Shown here: piece after piece, positions 56,069-64,000 of the stretch
Layout: each line of letters starts with the position of its first letter
How positions within the stretch are numbered: position 1 is the stretch's first letter
Assembly (NCBI GenBank): GCA_903911085.1
Contig: CAIWCC010000117.1
Location: 1 to 64,000, forward strand
Length of the DNA: 64,000 nt
Direction: 5' to 3'
Origin: an uncultured Bacteroidales bacterium
Lineage (GTDB): Bacteria; Bacteroidota; Bacteroidia; Bacteroidales; Paludibacteraceae
Notes under the pieces: model-generated
What the model was told of the DNA's origin: nothing
Seen by the model: the letters and a program-made list of their open reading frames with translations, nothing else
Database searches by the model: none
Program-made: the position numbers and the translations under genes

Positions 56069-57811
56069 ATGTCAAATTATAACAAAACGCCTTTTTTCTC
56101 AGTGTTCGGTAAATTGTTCTCTGGTTGGAACAACATTATCGAGGAGATTAATTCAAAAATTATAAATTCAAAAAAAGACACCTACGTTTTAACAATAGAG
56201 TGTTATCAAGGAGTAAATAATGATGAATTAATTTCAAATATTAAGAATTTAAATTCGACTACGTTTATAAATTCTCAAGATTCATTTTACGATGAAGATA
56301 TTATTCGCAAAAAGACTGCTCCAGATGTGACAGAAGATGCTTTGTTTGGATTTATGACAAGGCTTACATTTCATGATTTTATTGACCCGATAAAACTTAA
56401 ATCAGTTCGCAAAAAAATTAAAGAGGCTACTGGTTTGGTAATTGTTTATGGTAATGCAGCATTTTTGATTCCAGAAAAGTCAGATTGTATAGTTTATGCC
56501 GATATGGCTCGTTGGGAAATTCAACTTCGCCAACGTAAGAATGAAATAAACAACCTTGGCATTAATAATTCTGATGAACCTGCAGGTATTCAATACAAAA
56601 GAGGTTATTTTGTTGACTGGAGAGTTTGTGATAAATTGAAACAAGAGCTTTTCACAAAAGCAGACTATTGGCTGGATACAAATAAAACAAATAATCCGAA
56701 AATGCTCCGCACTCAAATAATGCTAAATGGACTGGATGCTATTTCAAAAAGTCCATTTCGTGTAGTACCATTTTTTGATCCAGGCCCTTGGGGAGGCCAA
56801 TGGATGAAGCAAAAATTTGAACTCGACAATTGTAAGCCAAATTATGCCTGGTCTTTTGATGGCGTACCAGAAGAAAACAGTTTGTTACTTGAACTTGATG
56901 GTGAGATATTCGAAATGCCAAGTATTAATCTTGTTTTTTACAAAAGTAAAGAATTATTGGGCGAACCCGTGGTATCTCGTTTTGGAAAAGAATTTCCAAT
57001 TCGTTTCGATTTGTTGGATACTATTGATGGTGGTAATTTGAGTTTACAAGTGCACCCTACAACGCAGTATATTCGTGAAAAATTCGGAACGAGTTACACT
57101 CAAGATGAAAGCTATTATATGCTTGAAGCAATGCCAGACGCAACTGTATATCTTGGCGTTAAGGCGGATTGTGATGGTGACCAAATGATTGCCGATTTGA
57201 AATATGCGAAAGAAACAAGTTCTGAGTTTGATACTGAAAAATATGTTAATAAGTTTCCGGCTAAGAAGCATGATCATTTTTTAATACCCAATGGTACGAT
57301 ACATTGTTCAGGAAAAAACGCTTTAGTTTTGGAAATTAGCGCAACTCCATATATCTTTACATTCAAATTGTACGATTGGGGACGTTTGGGAATTGATGGT
57401 GTGCCTCGTGCTATAAACATTGATCATGGTGCCAAAGTTATAGATTGGAAAAGGGATACTAAATACTGTTCAGATAAATTGATTAATAATTTTGAAGTTA
57501 TTGGTGAGGGTGATGGATGGCGTGAAGAAAGAACAGGACTTCATAAAAATCAATTTATTGAAACTCGACGTCACTGGTTCACAAATACAGTAATTCATCA
57601 CACTTGCGATAGTGTTAATGTGTTGAACCTAATTGAGGGTAACGAGGTTATCGTTGAAAGTCCAACCAATTCTTTTAACCCATTTATTGTTCATTATGCC
57701 GAAACTTTTATTGTTCCAGCATCTGTAAATACTTATACCATTCGTCCTTATGGAGCAAGTGAGGGAATGAAATGTGCTACTATAAAAGCTTATGTTAGAC
57801 ATAAGTGTTAA
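56069..57811 (+). CDS. Class I mannose-6-phosphate isomerase-like protein with N-terminal kinase-like domain
   Basis: 580 aa, no signal peptide, cytoplasmic. Residues about 230-580 match type I phosphomannose isomerases. The zinc ligands are recognisable: Gln327 and His329 in LSLQVHP, Glu347 in TQDESYYMLEA and His412 in LIPNGTIHCSG. It would interconvert mannose-6-phosphate and fructose-6-phosphate or a related pair. The first ~150 residues read like a nucleoside/uridine-kinase-type alpha/beta domain (YVLTIECYQGVN, VIVYGNAAFLI, CIVYADMARWEIQLRQR), but the P-loop is missing, so it is probably regulatory or structural. It is first in an operon with ROK kinase (12-nt gap) and MFS transporter genes, under copy D of the regulator site. 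Confidence 0.85.
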   Translation: MSNYNKTPFFSVFGKLFSGWNNIIEEINSKIINSKKDTYVLTIECYQGVNNDELISNIKNLNSTTFINSQDSFYDEDIIRKKTAPDVTEDALFGFMTRLTFHDFIDPIKLKSVRKKIKEATGLVIVYGNAAFLIPEKSDCIVYADMARWEIQLRQRKNEINNLGINNSDEPAGIQYKRGYFVDWRVCDKLKQELFTKADYWLDTNKTNNPKMLRTQIMLNGLDAISKSPFRVVPFFDPGPWGGQWMKQKFELDNCKPNYAWSFDGVPEENSLLLELDGEIFEMPSINLVFYKSKELLGEPVVSRFGKEFPIRFDLLDTIDGGNLSLQVHPTTQYIREKFGTSYTQDESYYMLEAMPDATVYLGVKADCDGDQMIADLKYAKETSSEFDTEKYVNKFPAKKHDHFLIPNGTIHCSGKNALVLEISATPYIFTFKLYDWGRLGIDGVPRAINIDHGAKVIDWKRDTKYCSDKLINNFEVIGEGDGWREERTGLHKNQFIETRRHWFTNTVIHHTCDSVNVLNLIEGNEVIVESPTNSFNPFIVHYAETFIVPASVNTYTIRPYGASEGMKCATIKAYVRHKC

Positions 57812-57823
57812 TGTAAAGAAGAT

Positions 57824-58933
57824 ATGTACGAATTTGATAAACGCATAGTGATGACGCTTGATGGTGGGGGAACAAACTTTGTTTTTTCTGCAATTCAAGA
57901 GCACCAGGAAATTGTAAAATCAATTCATTTGCCTTCAAATGGACATGATTTAAATCTGTGTTTAGAGTCTATCTTTTTAGGTTTTGCCAAGGTTAAAGAG
58001 CAGCTGTCATCTGAACCAGTAGCAATTAGTTTTGCATTTCCAGGTCCTGCCGATTATGCAAATGGTATTATCGGAGAGCTCCAGAATTTAAAAGCTTTTC
58101 GGCAACCAATAGCATTAGGTCCTATTCTCGAAGAAAAATTTGGGATTCCAGTTTTTATAAACAATGATGGAAATTTATATGCTCTGGGCGAAGCATTAGG
58201 TGGTTTCTTGCCCGAGATAAACAAAAGACTTGAAGCAGCAGAAAATCCTAAAAGGTATAAGAATTTACTGGCATTAACTTTAGGCACGGGTTTTGGCTCT
58301 GGCTTTATTAACGATGGAAAATTAGTATGGGGCGACAATGGATGTGCAGCAAATATTTGGGCTTACAGGCACAAAAAATTTGAAAATTGTATAACAGAAG
58401 AAAGTGTTGGAGCAGCAGCCATTAAAAGATTGTATGCTGAATTTTCTGGAGATTTTGAATCTCAACTAACACCAAAAGATATATTTGATGTTGCTGATGG
58501 AAAGAAAAATGGCGATCAAAAAGCTGCACAGCAAGCATTTGCTGAACTTGGCGAGGAGGCTGGAAATGTAATTGCACATGCAATATCTATTATTGATGGA
58601 TTAGTGGTTATTGGAGGTGGAATTAGTGGCGCTGCGAAATTTTTTATGCCGTCATTAATTAGAGAAGTTAATTCTCAAATTAGAAAGTTAAATGGCGATT
58701 GTTTTCCTAGACTAGAGATGAAAGCCTATAACCTTGAAGATGACATTGAACTCAATGAGTTTATTGCACCTAATCAACAATATATTGAGGTTTTAGGGTC
58801 AGTCAAAAAAGCTTTGTACGATTCATCCAAACGTATTGGAATTGCCATTACCAAACTTGGTACAAGCAGAGCAATAGCTCTCGGCGCTTATACTTTTGCA
58901 TTGAATAAACTCGATGAAAATAAATCGTTTTAA
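57824..58933 (+). CDS. ROK-family sugar kinase-like protein
   Basis: 369 aa, cytoplasmic. The ATP phosphate motif LDGGGTNFVFSAI (12-24, Asp13), the sugar-binding/catalytic block INNDGNLYALGE (Asp115 as base) and LTLGTGFGSGFINDGKLVWGDNG (about 151-173) are those of ROK kinases such as glucokinase or fructokinase. The zinc-binding CxCGxxGC motif usual in the family is absent; the corresponding place reads FENCITEESVGA. There is no N-terminal HTH, so it is an enzyme rather than a ROK repressor. It likely phosphorylates the hexose brought in by the neighbouring MFS carrier and feeds the PMI-like enzyme encoded 12 nt upstream. The exact sugar is unknown. Confidence 0.88.
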   Translation: MYEFDKRIVMTLDGGGTNFVFSAIQEHQEIVKSIHLPSNGHDLNLCLESIFLGFAKVKEQLSSEPVAISFAFPGPADYANGIIGELQNLKAFRQPIALGPILEEKFGIPVFINNDGNLYALGEALGGFLPEINKRLEAAENPKRYKNLLALTLGTGFGSGFINDGKLVWGDNGCAANIWAYRHKKFENCITEESVGAAAIKRLYAEFSGDFESQLTPKDIFDVADGKKNGDQKAAQQAFAELGEEAGNVIAHAISIIDGLVVIGGGISGAAKFFMPSLIREVNSQIRKLNGDCFPRLEMKAYNLEDDIELNEFIAPNQQYIEVLGSVKKALYDSSKRIGIAITKLGTSRAIALGAYTFALNKLDENKSF

Positions 58934-58990
58934 TAGTCTGGTTAATCCAACTTGTTTGCCTTGATTCACACCCTTAAATTTTAATTTCAC

Positions 58991-60145
58991 ATGAATAAAT
59001 CTACAACTTCAAAAGTGCTTCCTGTGTTATTTGGCTTCTTTATCATGGGTTTTTGCGATGTAGTGGGAATAACTTCTGCGCATGTTAAAAACGATTTTGG
59101 CTTGAGTGACACAATGTCAAATATGATTCCAGTAGCATTATTTTCAATGTTTTTGCTTTTCTCAATTCCAACAGGAATTTTAATGAATAAAATTGGACGA
59201 AAGCGAACAGTTTTAGCAAGTAATGTTATTACAATTATTGCAATGTTTTTGCCATTAATTGGTTATTCATTTGCCATTTCATTAGTGGCATTTGCTTTAC
59301 TTGGAATAGCCAATACGATTTTGCAAGTGTCATTAAATCCTCTGCTAACCAATGTTGTAAAAGGAAATATGCTCACAAGTAATCTTACAGCTGGTCAATT
59401 TATAAAAGCAATTTCTTCTTTTTCAGCTCCTTTTATAGCTGTTTTTGCTACAGAGTATCTTGGAAGTTGGCAAATGATTTTTCCAATTTATGCAGGCATC
59501 ACAGTACTTTCTACTATTTGGTTGATGAGTACACCTATCGAAGAGCTTGATGTACAGAACAAAATATCCACTTTTAGCGAAGTGTTTGATTTGTTGAAGG
59601 ACAAGACCATTTTTCAATTATTTTTGGGAATTTTATTTGTTGTGGGGGTAGATGTTGGATTAAACACAGTAGCATCAAAAGTGTTAATGGAAAGATGTGG
59701 ATTGCAAATTGCTGACGCTGGTTATGGTTCTAGTATCTATTTTGCCTTTCGTACCATTGGTGCTTTTACAGGCACCTATTTCCTTGCAAAATTTTCTTCC
59801 GAAAGATTTTTTAAAATTAATGTTTTAATTGCTATCTTGGCAATAGTTGTGCTTATTTTCACTTCTTCTAAATTTTTAATTTTTGCGTTATATGGGATAA
59901 TTGGTTTTAGTATTTCTAATGTTTTTCCAATTATTTATGCTCATGCAATTTTTTTACGCCCCAACAAAACGAATGAAATTTCTGGTTTGATGATTACCGG
60001 TGTGATAGGTGGTGCAATTATTCCAGTTATAATGGGATTATTGTCAGATGCTTTTCACTCACAAGTAGGTGCATTGATAGTTATTTTGATAAGTTCATTG
60101 TATCTTTTGTATTGTGCATTTGTAGTGGCCGAAAAGAAACTATGA
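58991..60145 (+). CDS. MFS sugar transporter
   Basis: 384 aa with about 12 hydrophobic segments. The canonical MFS loop 2-3 motif is present as GILMNKIGRKRT. LPVLFGFFIMGFCDVVGITS at the N-terminus and a long central loop (STPIEELDVQNKISTFSEVFDLLKDK, in parts) between segments 6 and 7 fit sugar-type carriers of the major facilitator superfamily. Probably a proton symporter of the inner membrane that imports the monosaccharide released in the periplasm. It is third in the PMI-ROK-MFS operon, 57 nt after the kinase gene. Confidence 0.9.
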   Translation: MNKSTTSKVLPVLFGFFIMGFCDVVGITSAHVKNDFGLSDTMSNMIPVALFSMFLLFSIPTGILMNKIGRKRTVLASNVITIIAMFLPLIGYSFAISLVAFALLGIANTILQVSLNPLLTNVVKGNMLTSNLTAGQFIKAISSFSAPFIAVFATEYLGSWQMIFPIYAGITVLSTIWLMSTPIEELDVQNKISTFSEVFDLLKDKTIFQLFLGILFVVGVDVGLNTVASKVLMERCGLQIADAGYGSSIYFAFRTIGAFTGTYFLAKFSSERFFKINVLIAILAIVVLIFTSSKFLIFALYGIIGFSISNVFPIIYAHAIFLRPNKTNEISGLMITGVIGGAIIPVIMGLLSDAFHSQVGALIVILISSLYLLYCAFVVAEKKL

Positions 60146-60797
60146 TTGCTAGATAGCTGAAATGTGAATTGTAATAATATTTACAAATTCGTTTTAAAGT
60201 GTATATGATAATCTCTCTAAATTTTAAAAGTTAGGTTTTTTATTTAAATCTCAACAATTAATCCACACCATTCTTACTATTAATATTGACTCTTGATGTT
60301 CCGATATTGACGGGACAATAATACTTCCTTAATACTTTCAATTGCATTATACAGTAATAATCTTCATTTGCTTTATCTGAAAGTTTACAACAGCAATAAT
60401 TATTATACCTCGTAAAAATTAAGATATTTACATTTCTGACTGCTATGTGTGTATTATTGCAGGCCGAAATGTTTAATGTTTAATTTTTGGTGACATTACG
60501 GCAATCAATAAAATTGGCTTATAAGCAAATACGGAATTTTATATTGTTTTTTTTAAGCATGTGTTTTTTGACAAGTCGATATTGATTATTGCCAATCGAA
60601 ATATAGTCCAAGTAAATCAGAATAATATGATACTTTATTTGAAAAAAGCATGGGTATTTTTGTATGCTGTTATATATGCTGAAATTTCAGATTTGAAATG
60701 ATAAAAATGAATTGCAGCTTTCGTTATTTTTCTTGATTGATCTTATAAAAAATATCGTTATATTACTAATAATCTTAAATTTAAAATTATTTTGCTT
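60146..60797. other. 652-bp intergenic region upstream of susC
   Basis: No gene or strong hairpin is seen in the first ~440 nt. At 60594-60662 it carries regulator-site copy E with a perfect -7 box. About 135 nt of AT-rich leader then precede the susC start. Confidence 0.7.
60594..60662 (+). promoter_or_regulatory. Copy E of shared activator site and promoter (susC)
   Basis: Half-sites AATCGAAATATAG (60594) and AATCAGAATAATA (60615) are 21 bp apart. TATTTTTG (60655-60662) is a perfect TAnnTTTG -7 box and ends exactly at the position predicted from copies A-D. The agreement in spacing is stronger evidence than the sequence match alone. Confidence 0.75.
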
Positions 60798-63700
60798 ATG
60801 AAAAAACAAAAAATTAAAGTCTGGAAATTGCTGTTGTTTTTTAGCGCATTGCTATTGACAACTATGCAAATAAATGGTCAGATAAAGGGTAAAATCTTGG
60901 ATTCAGGAGGAATGCCGCTCCCAGGTGTAAATATTATAGAAAAAGGGACACGAAATGGCGTCATGTCTGATATAAATGGCAATTATCAGATAAAATTAAA
61001 AAATGAAAAAGGAGCTGTTCTTTCGTTTTCATTTATAGGTATGGATGCAAAAGAACTCCCAGTAGATGGTAAAACAACATTAAATGTCACCTTAAATGAT
61101 GACTCAAAAAAACTTGATGAAGTAGTTGTTGTTGCCTATGGTACGCAAAAAAAAGTTTCTGTAACTGGTGCAATTTCATCCGTAAATACAAAAGAATTAA
61201 AACAAAGTCCATCTGCGAATTTTGTTGGAGCTCTAGCTGGTCGATTACCAGGTTTAATAACTGTTCAAAATAGTGGACAGCCAGGTACTGAGAATATTGC
61301 TTTTTATTTGCGCGGTGCAAGTACTACCAATGGTCAAAGTCCTTTGATTTTAATTGATGGAGTGCCCAGAGATAATATTACCACAATTGACCCGAATGAA
61401 GTTGCTACAGTTTCTATTTTAAAAGATGCTTCGGCAACAGCTGTATTTGGGGTACGAGGTGCAAATGGTGTGATTCTTATCACAACAAAACGTGGCGCTT
61501 CGGAAACACCACAACTTAGCGTTTCGGCAGAATATGGTTTGCAGGATTTTACACGAACTGTACAAAATGTAGATTCGTGGGATTATGCACGACTTAAAAA
61601 TCAGGCACTTAGAAACGATGGCTTATTACCTCAATTTTCGCAAGACCAAATTGAAAAATATAGAAGTGGTTATGATACTTACATGTATCCAAATACTCGC
61701 TGGGTAAAGGAATTAGTAAAACCTAACACACCCATGAGTCGGTACAATGTGAATGTTACAGGTGGAACTGATAGGGTTAAATACTTTATGAATGCTAGTT
61801 ACATGCATCAAGGTGGTATGTTTAATACTGAATCAGAAGCTAAATTAGGTTACGATCCACAATATAAAATGGATAGATATAACTTTAGAACCAACCTGGA
61901 TATTAAAGTAAATAGCTGGATTAAAACTACAGTGAATTTAGCTGGATATTTAGAGAATGTAAATGCTGCAGGTTCGGTAGGTACAAGTCGCGGTAATCCA
62001 CTATACATTGTAGTTGGATTGTACCAAGCAATTCCAACTCAACCAGGCCCATTAACAAGAGAAGGGTATGGAGTACCAGCAGGAGAGGTGATTTCTTCCA
62101 CTCAAAACTCAAATCCTTCTTATGGTGATTTGAACCGCATGGGATATGTAAATACTGATAGAGCAAACTTGAACTCAACTTTGGCATTTGATTTTGACCT
62201 TGGTTGGATGATTAAGGGGTTAAGTTCCAAAGTTATGGGATCTTTCGACTCAAAATCTACTGCAGTAATTGATGGTAACAAATCATTTTTGATTTATAAT
62301 TATGCAATAACTCAAACAACAGATGCTACAAGTGGATTAATAACCGATAAATTAACTTTAACTCCACGCGGCACACCAACATTTTTTCCTATAACACTTT
62401 CAAAATCTGCCTCATTTCAATATGCAGTGAATTTGCAATGGGCAATTAACTATGCCCGTACTTTTGGCAAACACCAAGTAACAGGAATGATTTTGACACA
62501 ACGTGATAATAGTGAAGTGGCTTCAGGTACAAGTGATTTGCTGTTGCCATACAACGTTTTAGGTGTCGCGAGTCGTGCTACTTATGGCTATGATAATCGC
62601 TATTTGTTAGAAGTCAATGGTGGTTATAATGGTTCAGAACAATTTGCACCGGGCACTACTCGTTTTGGATTTTTTCCAGCCGCATCTATTGGTTGGGTAC
62701 TTTCCAATGAGGCGTTTATGAAAAATCAAAATGTAATTACTAACCTTAAAGTTCGTGCTTCGTATGGTAAAGTTGGTAATGATAAATTAGGTAGTGATCG
62801 CTTTCTTTATTTAGACAATGTTTCGGTAGTAACTGGTGGATTATCTTCTAGTTTAGGTTCTGGAAAATATGTAAACGAAGATCTTTTTGGTAATCCACTC
62901 ATTTCATGGGAAACTGCCTATAAGCAAAATTATGGAGTTGAACTTTCTATAATGAAAGATTTGGCCTTTACAGGCGATGTGTTTTTTGAAAAAAGAGATA
63001 ATATATTAATTACTCGTGGAACAATACCAGCAATTCAAGGTATTCCTTTAGGGGTGTTGCCCAAACAAAATTTAGGACAAGTAAACAACAAAGGTTTTGA
63101 GTTAGAATTAACTTATACGAAAATTGTAAATAAAGATTTTTCATTTATTGTTCGTGGAAATTACAATTATAACGAGAATAAAGTTATAAATTTTGATGAG
63201 GCACCAAACGATCCATCTTTTCCATACGCATATTCACGTACAGGTTATTCGTTAAGTCAAAACTGGGGATATGAAATTGATTGGAATTCTCCAGGAAAAG
63301 GTTATTATACTTCGGCCGAGGAAATTACAAACTCAGGACTGACTTACGAAGGAATTCAGCCACAAGCCGGAGATTTTGTATATAAGGATATTAATGACGA
63401 CAAAGTTATCAATACAAAAGATTATACACCAATTAAATATGGTAATATACCACGTATTACTTATGGTGCTAACTTTTCGTTAACTTACAAAGGATTCGAT
63501 ATATCAGCTATGTTGCAAGGAACAGCACAATTCTCGAATTACTATTCGAGTTGGGGAGTTTTTGAAACTCCTGGTGGTGAGGGTAATTACTATGATTATC
63601 ATGTGAATGCATGGACCAAAGAATTGTATGATGCAGGGGAAAAAATTACTTACCCACGTTTATCTACAGCTGGTTCAAGTAGTTTAGCACAAAATTCTTT

Positions 63701-63932
63701 CTTTATTATGGATAAATCATATTTAAGATTGAAAAATGCTGAAATCGGTTATAATCTGCCTCGAAATGTGGTTAAAAAGTTTGGAGCTCAGAAAGTTAGA
63801 TTATATGTGAACGGTCAGAATATTTTTGCTTGGGATAATTTGCCAACTAAGAATTTCGACCCAGAACAAGCGGCTGCTACTTCAGTTCCAATTCTAAGGG
63901 TATTTAATTTTGGAGCTAATATTGTATTCTAA
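60798..63932 (+). CDS. SusC/RagA-type TonB-linked outer-membrane transporter
   Basis: The open frame can start with TTG at 60792, but the ATG at 60798 is the better start (1044 aa). The signal peptide ends MQINGQ. Order: carboxypeptidase-D regulatory-like domain (about 28-100: IKGKILDSGGMPLPGVNI), TonB box and SusC signature (LDEVVVVAYGTQKKVSVTGAISSV), plug (about 110-230: LAGRLPGLITVQNSGQPG, SPLILIDGVPRDN, ILKDASATAVFGVRGANGV) and a barrel ending FNFGANIVF. With a SusD lipoprotein it imports oligosaccharides using TonB energy. The start of a lipoprotein gene 14 nt downstream fits susD. Regulator-site copy E is upstream. No STN domain is present, unlike the receptor at 20034. Confidence 0.96.
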   Translation: MKKQKIKVWKLLLFFSALLLTTMQINGQIKGKILDSGGMPLPGVNIIEKGTRNGVMSDINGNYQIKLKNEKGAVLSFSFIGMDAKELPVDGKTTLNVTLNDDSKKLDEVVVVAYGTQKKVSVTGAISSVNTKELKQSPSANFVGALAGRLPGLITVQNSGQPGTENIAFYLRGASTTNGQSPLILIDGVPRDNITTIDPNEVATVSILKDASATAVFGVRGANGVILITTKRGASETPQLSVSAEYGLQDFTRTVQNVDSWDYARLKNQALRNDGLLPQFSQDQIEKYRSGYDTYMYPNTRWVKELVKPNTPMSRYNVNVTGGTDRVKYFMNASYMHQGGMFNTESEAKLGYDPQYKMDRYNFRTNLDIKVNSWIKTTVNLAGYLENVNAAGSVGTSRGNPLYIVVGLYQAIPTQPGPLTREGYGVPAGEVISSTQNSNPSYGDLNRMGYVNTDRANLNSTLAFDFDLGWMIKGLSSKVMGSFDSKSTAVIDGNKSFLIYNYAITQTTDATSGLITDKLTLTPRGTPTFFPITLSKSASFQYAVNLQWAINYARTFGKHQVTGMILTQRDNSEVASGTSDLLLPYNVLGVASRATYGYDNRYLLEVNGGYNGSEQFAPGTTRFGFFPAASIGWVLSNEAFMKNQNVITNLKVRASYGKVGNDKLGSDRFLYLDNVSVVTGGLSSSLGSGKYVNEDLFGNPLISWETAYKQNYGVELSIMKDLAFTGDVFFEKRDNILITRGTIPAIQGIPLGVLPKQNLGQVNNKGFELELTYTKIVNKDFSFIVRGNYNYNENKVINFDEAPNDPSFPYAYSRTGYSLSQNWGYEIDWNSPGKGYYTSAEEITNSGLTYEGIQPQAGDFVYKDINDDKVINTKDYTPIKYGNIPRITYGANFSLTYKGFDISAMLQGTAQFSNYYSSWGVFETPGGEGNYYDYHVNAWTKELYDAGEKITYPRLSTAGSSSLAQNSFFIMDKSYLRLKNAEIGYNLPRNVVKKFGAQKVRLYVNGQNIFAWDNLPTKNFDPEQAAATSVPILRVFNFGANIVF

Positions 63933-63946
63933 TAAATTTGAAAAAA

Positions 63947-64000
63947 ATGAAAAACAAGATATTAATTTTATTATCAATAGTAATAGTAGGATTTTCGTCG
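63947..64000 (+). CDS. Start of a probable SusD-type lipoprotein gene (cut by window end)
   Basis: Only 18 codons are visible: MKNKILILLSIVIVGFSS, a lipoprotein-type signal sequence that would reach its Cys just beyond the window. It starts 14 nt after the SusC stop codon. SusD glycan-binding lipoproteins nearly always follow susC, which is the basis of the call. The body of the gene is not in view. Confidence 0.7.
   Translation, partial: MKNKILILLSIVIVGFSS

Overview
The window is a stretch of AT-rich Bacteroidota chromosome, most likely Bacteroidales or a close relative. The evidence is the very low GC content, the many secreted proteins ending in type IX secretion (T9SS) type A sorting domains, signal peptides cut before Gln (…AQ), a SusC-type TonB-dependent transporter, FecI/FecR pairs and Bacteroidota-type -7 boxes (TAnnTTTG). 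Almost every gene serves uptake and breakdown of a complex, uronic-acid-rich, probably sulfated or acetylated polysaccharide. I cannot name the species. I saw no rRNA, tRNA, CRISPR array or transposase.

Layout. (1) 272-16880: a secreted degradation block with an orphan carbohydrate-binding/Fn3/sorting-domain protein, a Ser-type sulfatase, two SGNH (SASA) acetyl esterases, two paralogous GH115 alpha-glucuronidases, a GH43 enzyme and a GH63/MGH-like (alpha/alpha)6 glycosidase. (2) 17248-28870: an ECF sigma factor, two tandem FecR anti-sigma factors and an STN-domain TonB-dependent receptor without a SusD partner, then three T9SS-secreted proteins. (3) 29046-38344: a large unclassified (alpha/alpha) protein, then a GH2-GH106 pair. 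(4) 39101-54786: four paralogous right-handed beta-helix proteins, a lipoprotein TIM-barrel isomerase-like protein and a PL8 lyase with the chondroitin-AC-lyase catalytic residues. (5) 54991-64000: a divergent AraC-family regulator, a phosphomannose-isomerase-like/ROK/MFS operon for the released sugar, and a SusC gene followed by the first 18 codons of a probable SusD lipoprotein.

Main observation. Five promoters (GH2-GH106, beta-helix 1, beta-helix 2, PMI-ROK-MFS and susC) share an ungapped layout: two direct repeats of about AATCGyAAsAwA exactly 21 bp apart, and a -7-like TTTG ending a fixed 64 nt from the start of the TAAGATA-like core. This looks like a regulon of one AraC-type activator. 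The natural candidate is the AraC gene at 54991-55875, which is divergent from one of these promoters. It would tie regions 3-5 into one polysaccharide utilization locus, while regions 1-2 lack the element and may answer to the sigma/FecR/receptor system.

Non-coding structure includes two blocks of about 320 bp bounded by long imperfect inverted repeats (38353-38672 and 47371-47690), CACTAAG/CTTAGTG intergenic repeats, a recurring TTAATCAATATAAACT leader motif and several hairpin terminators.
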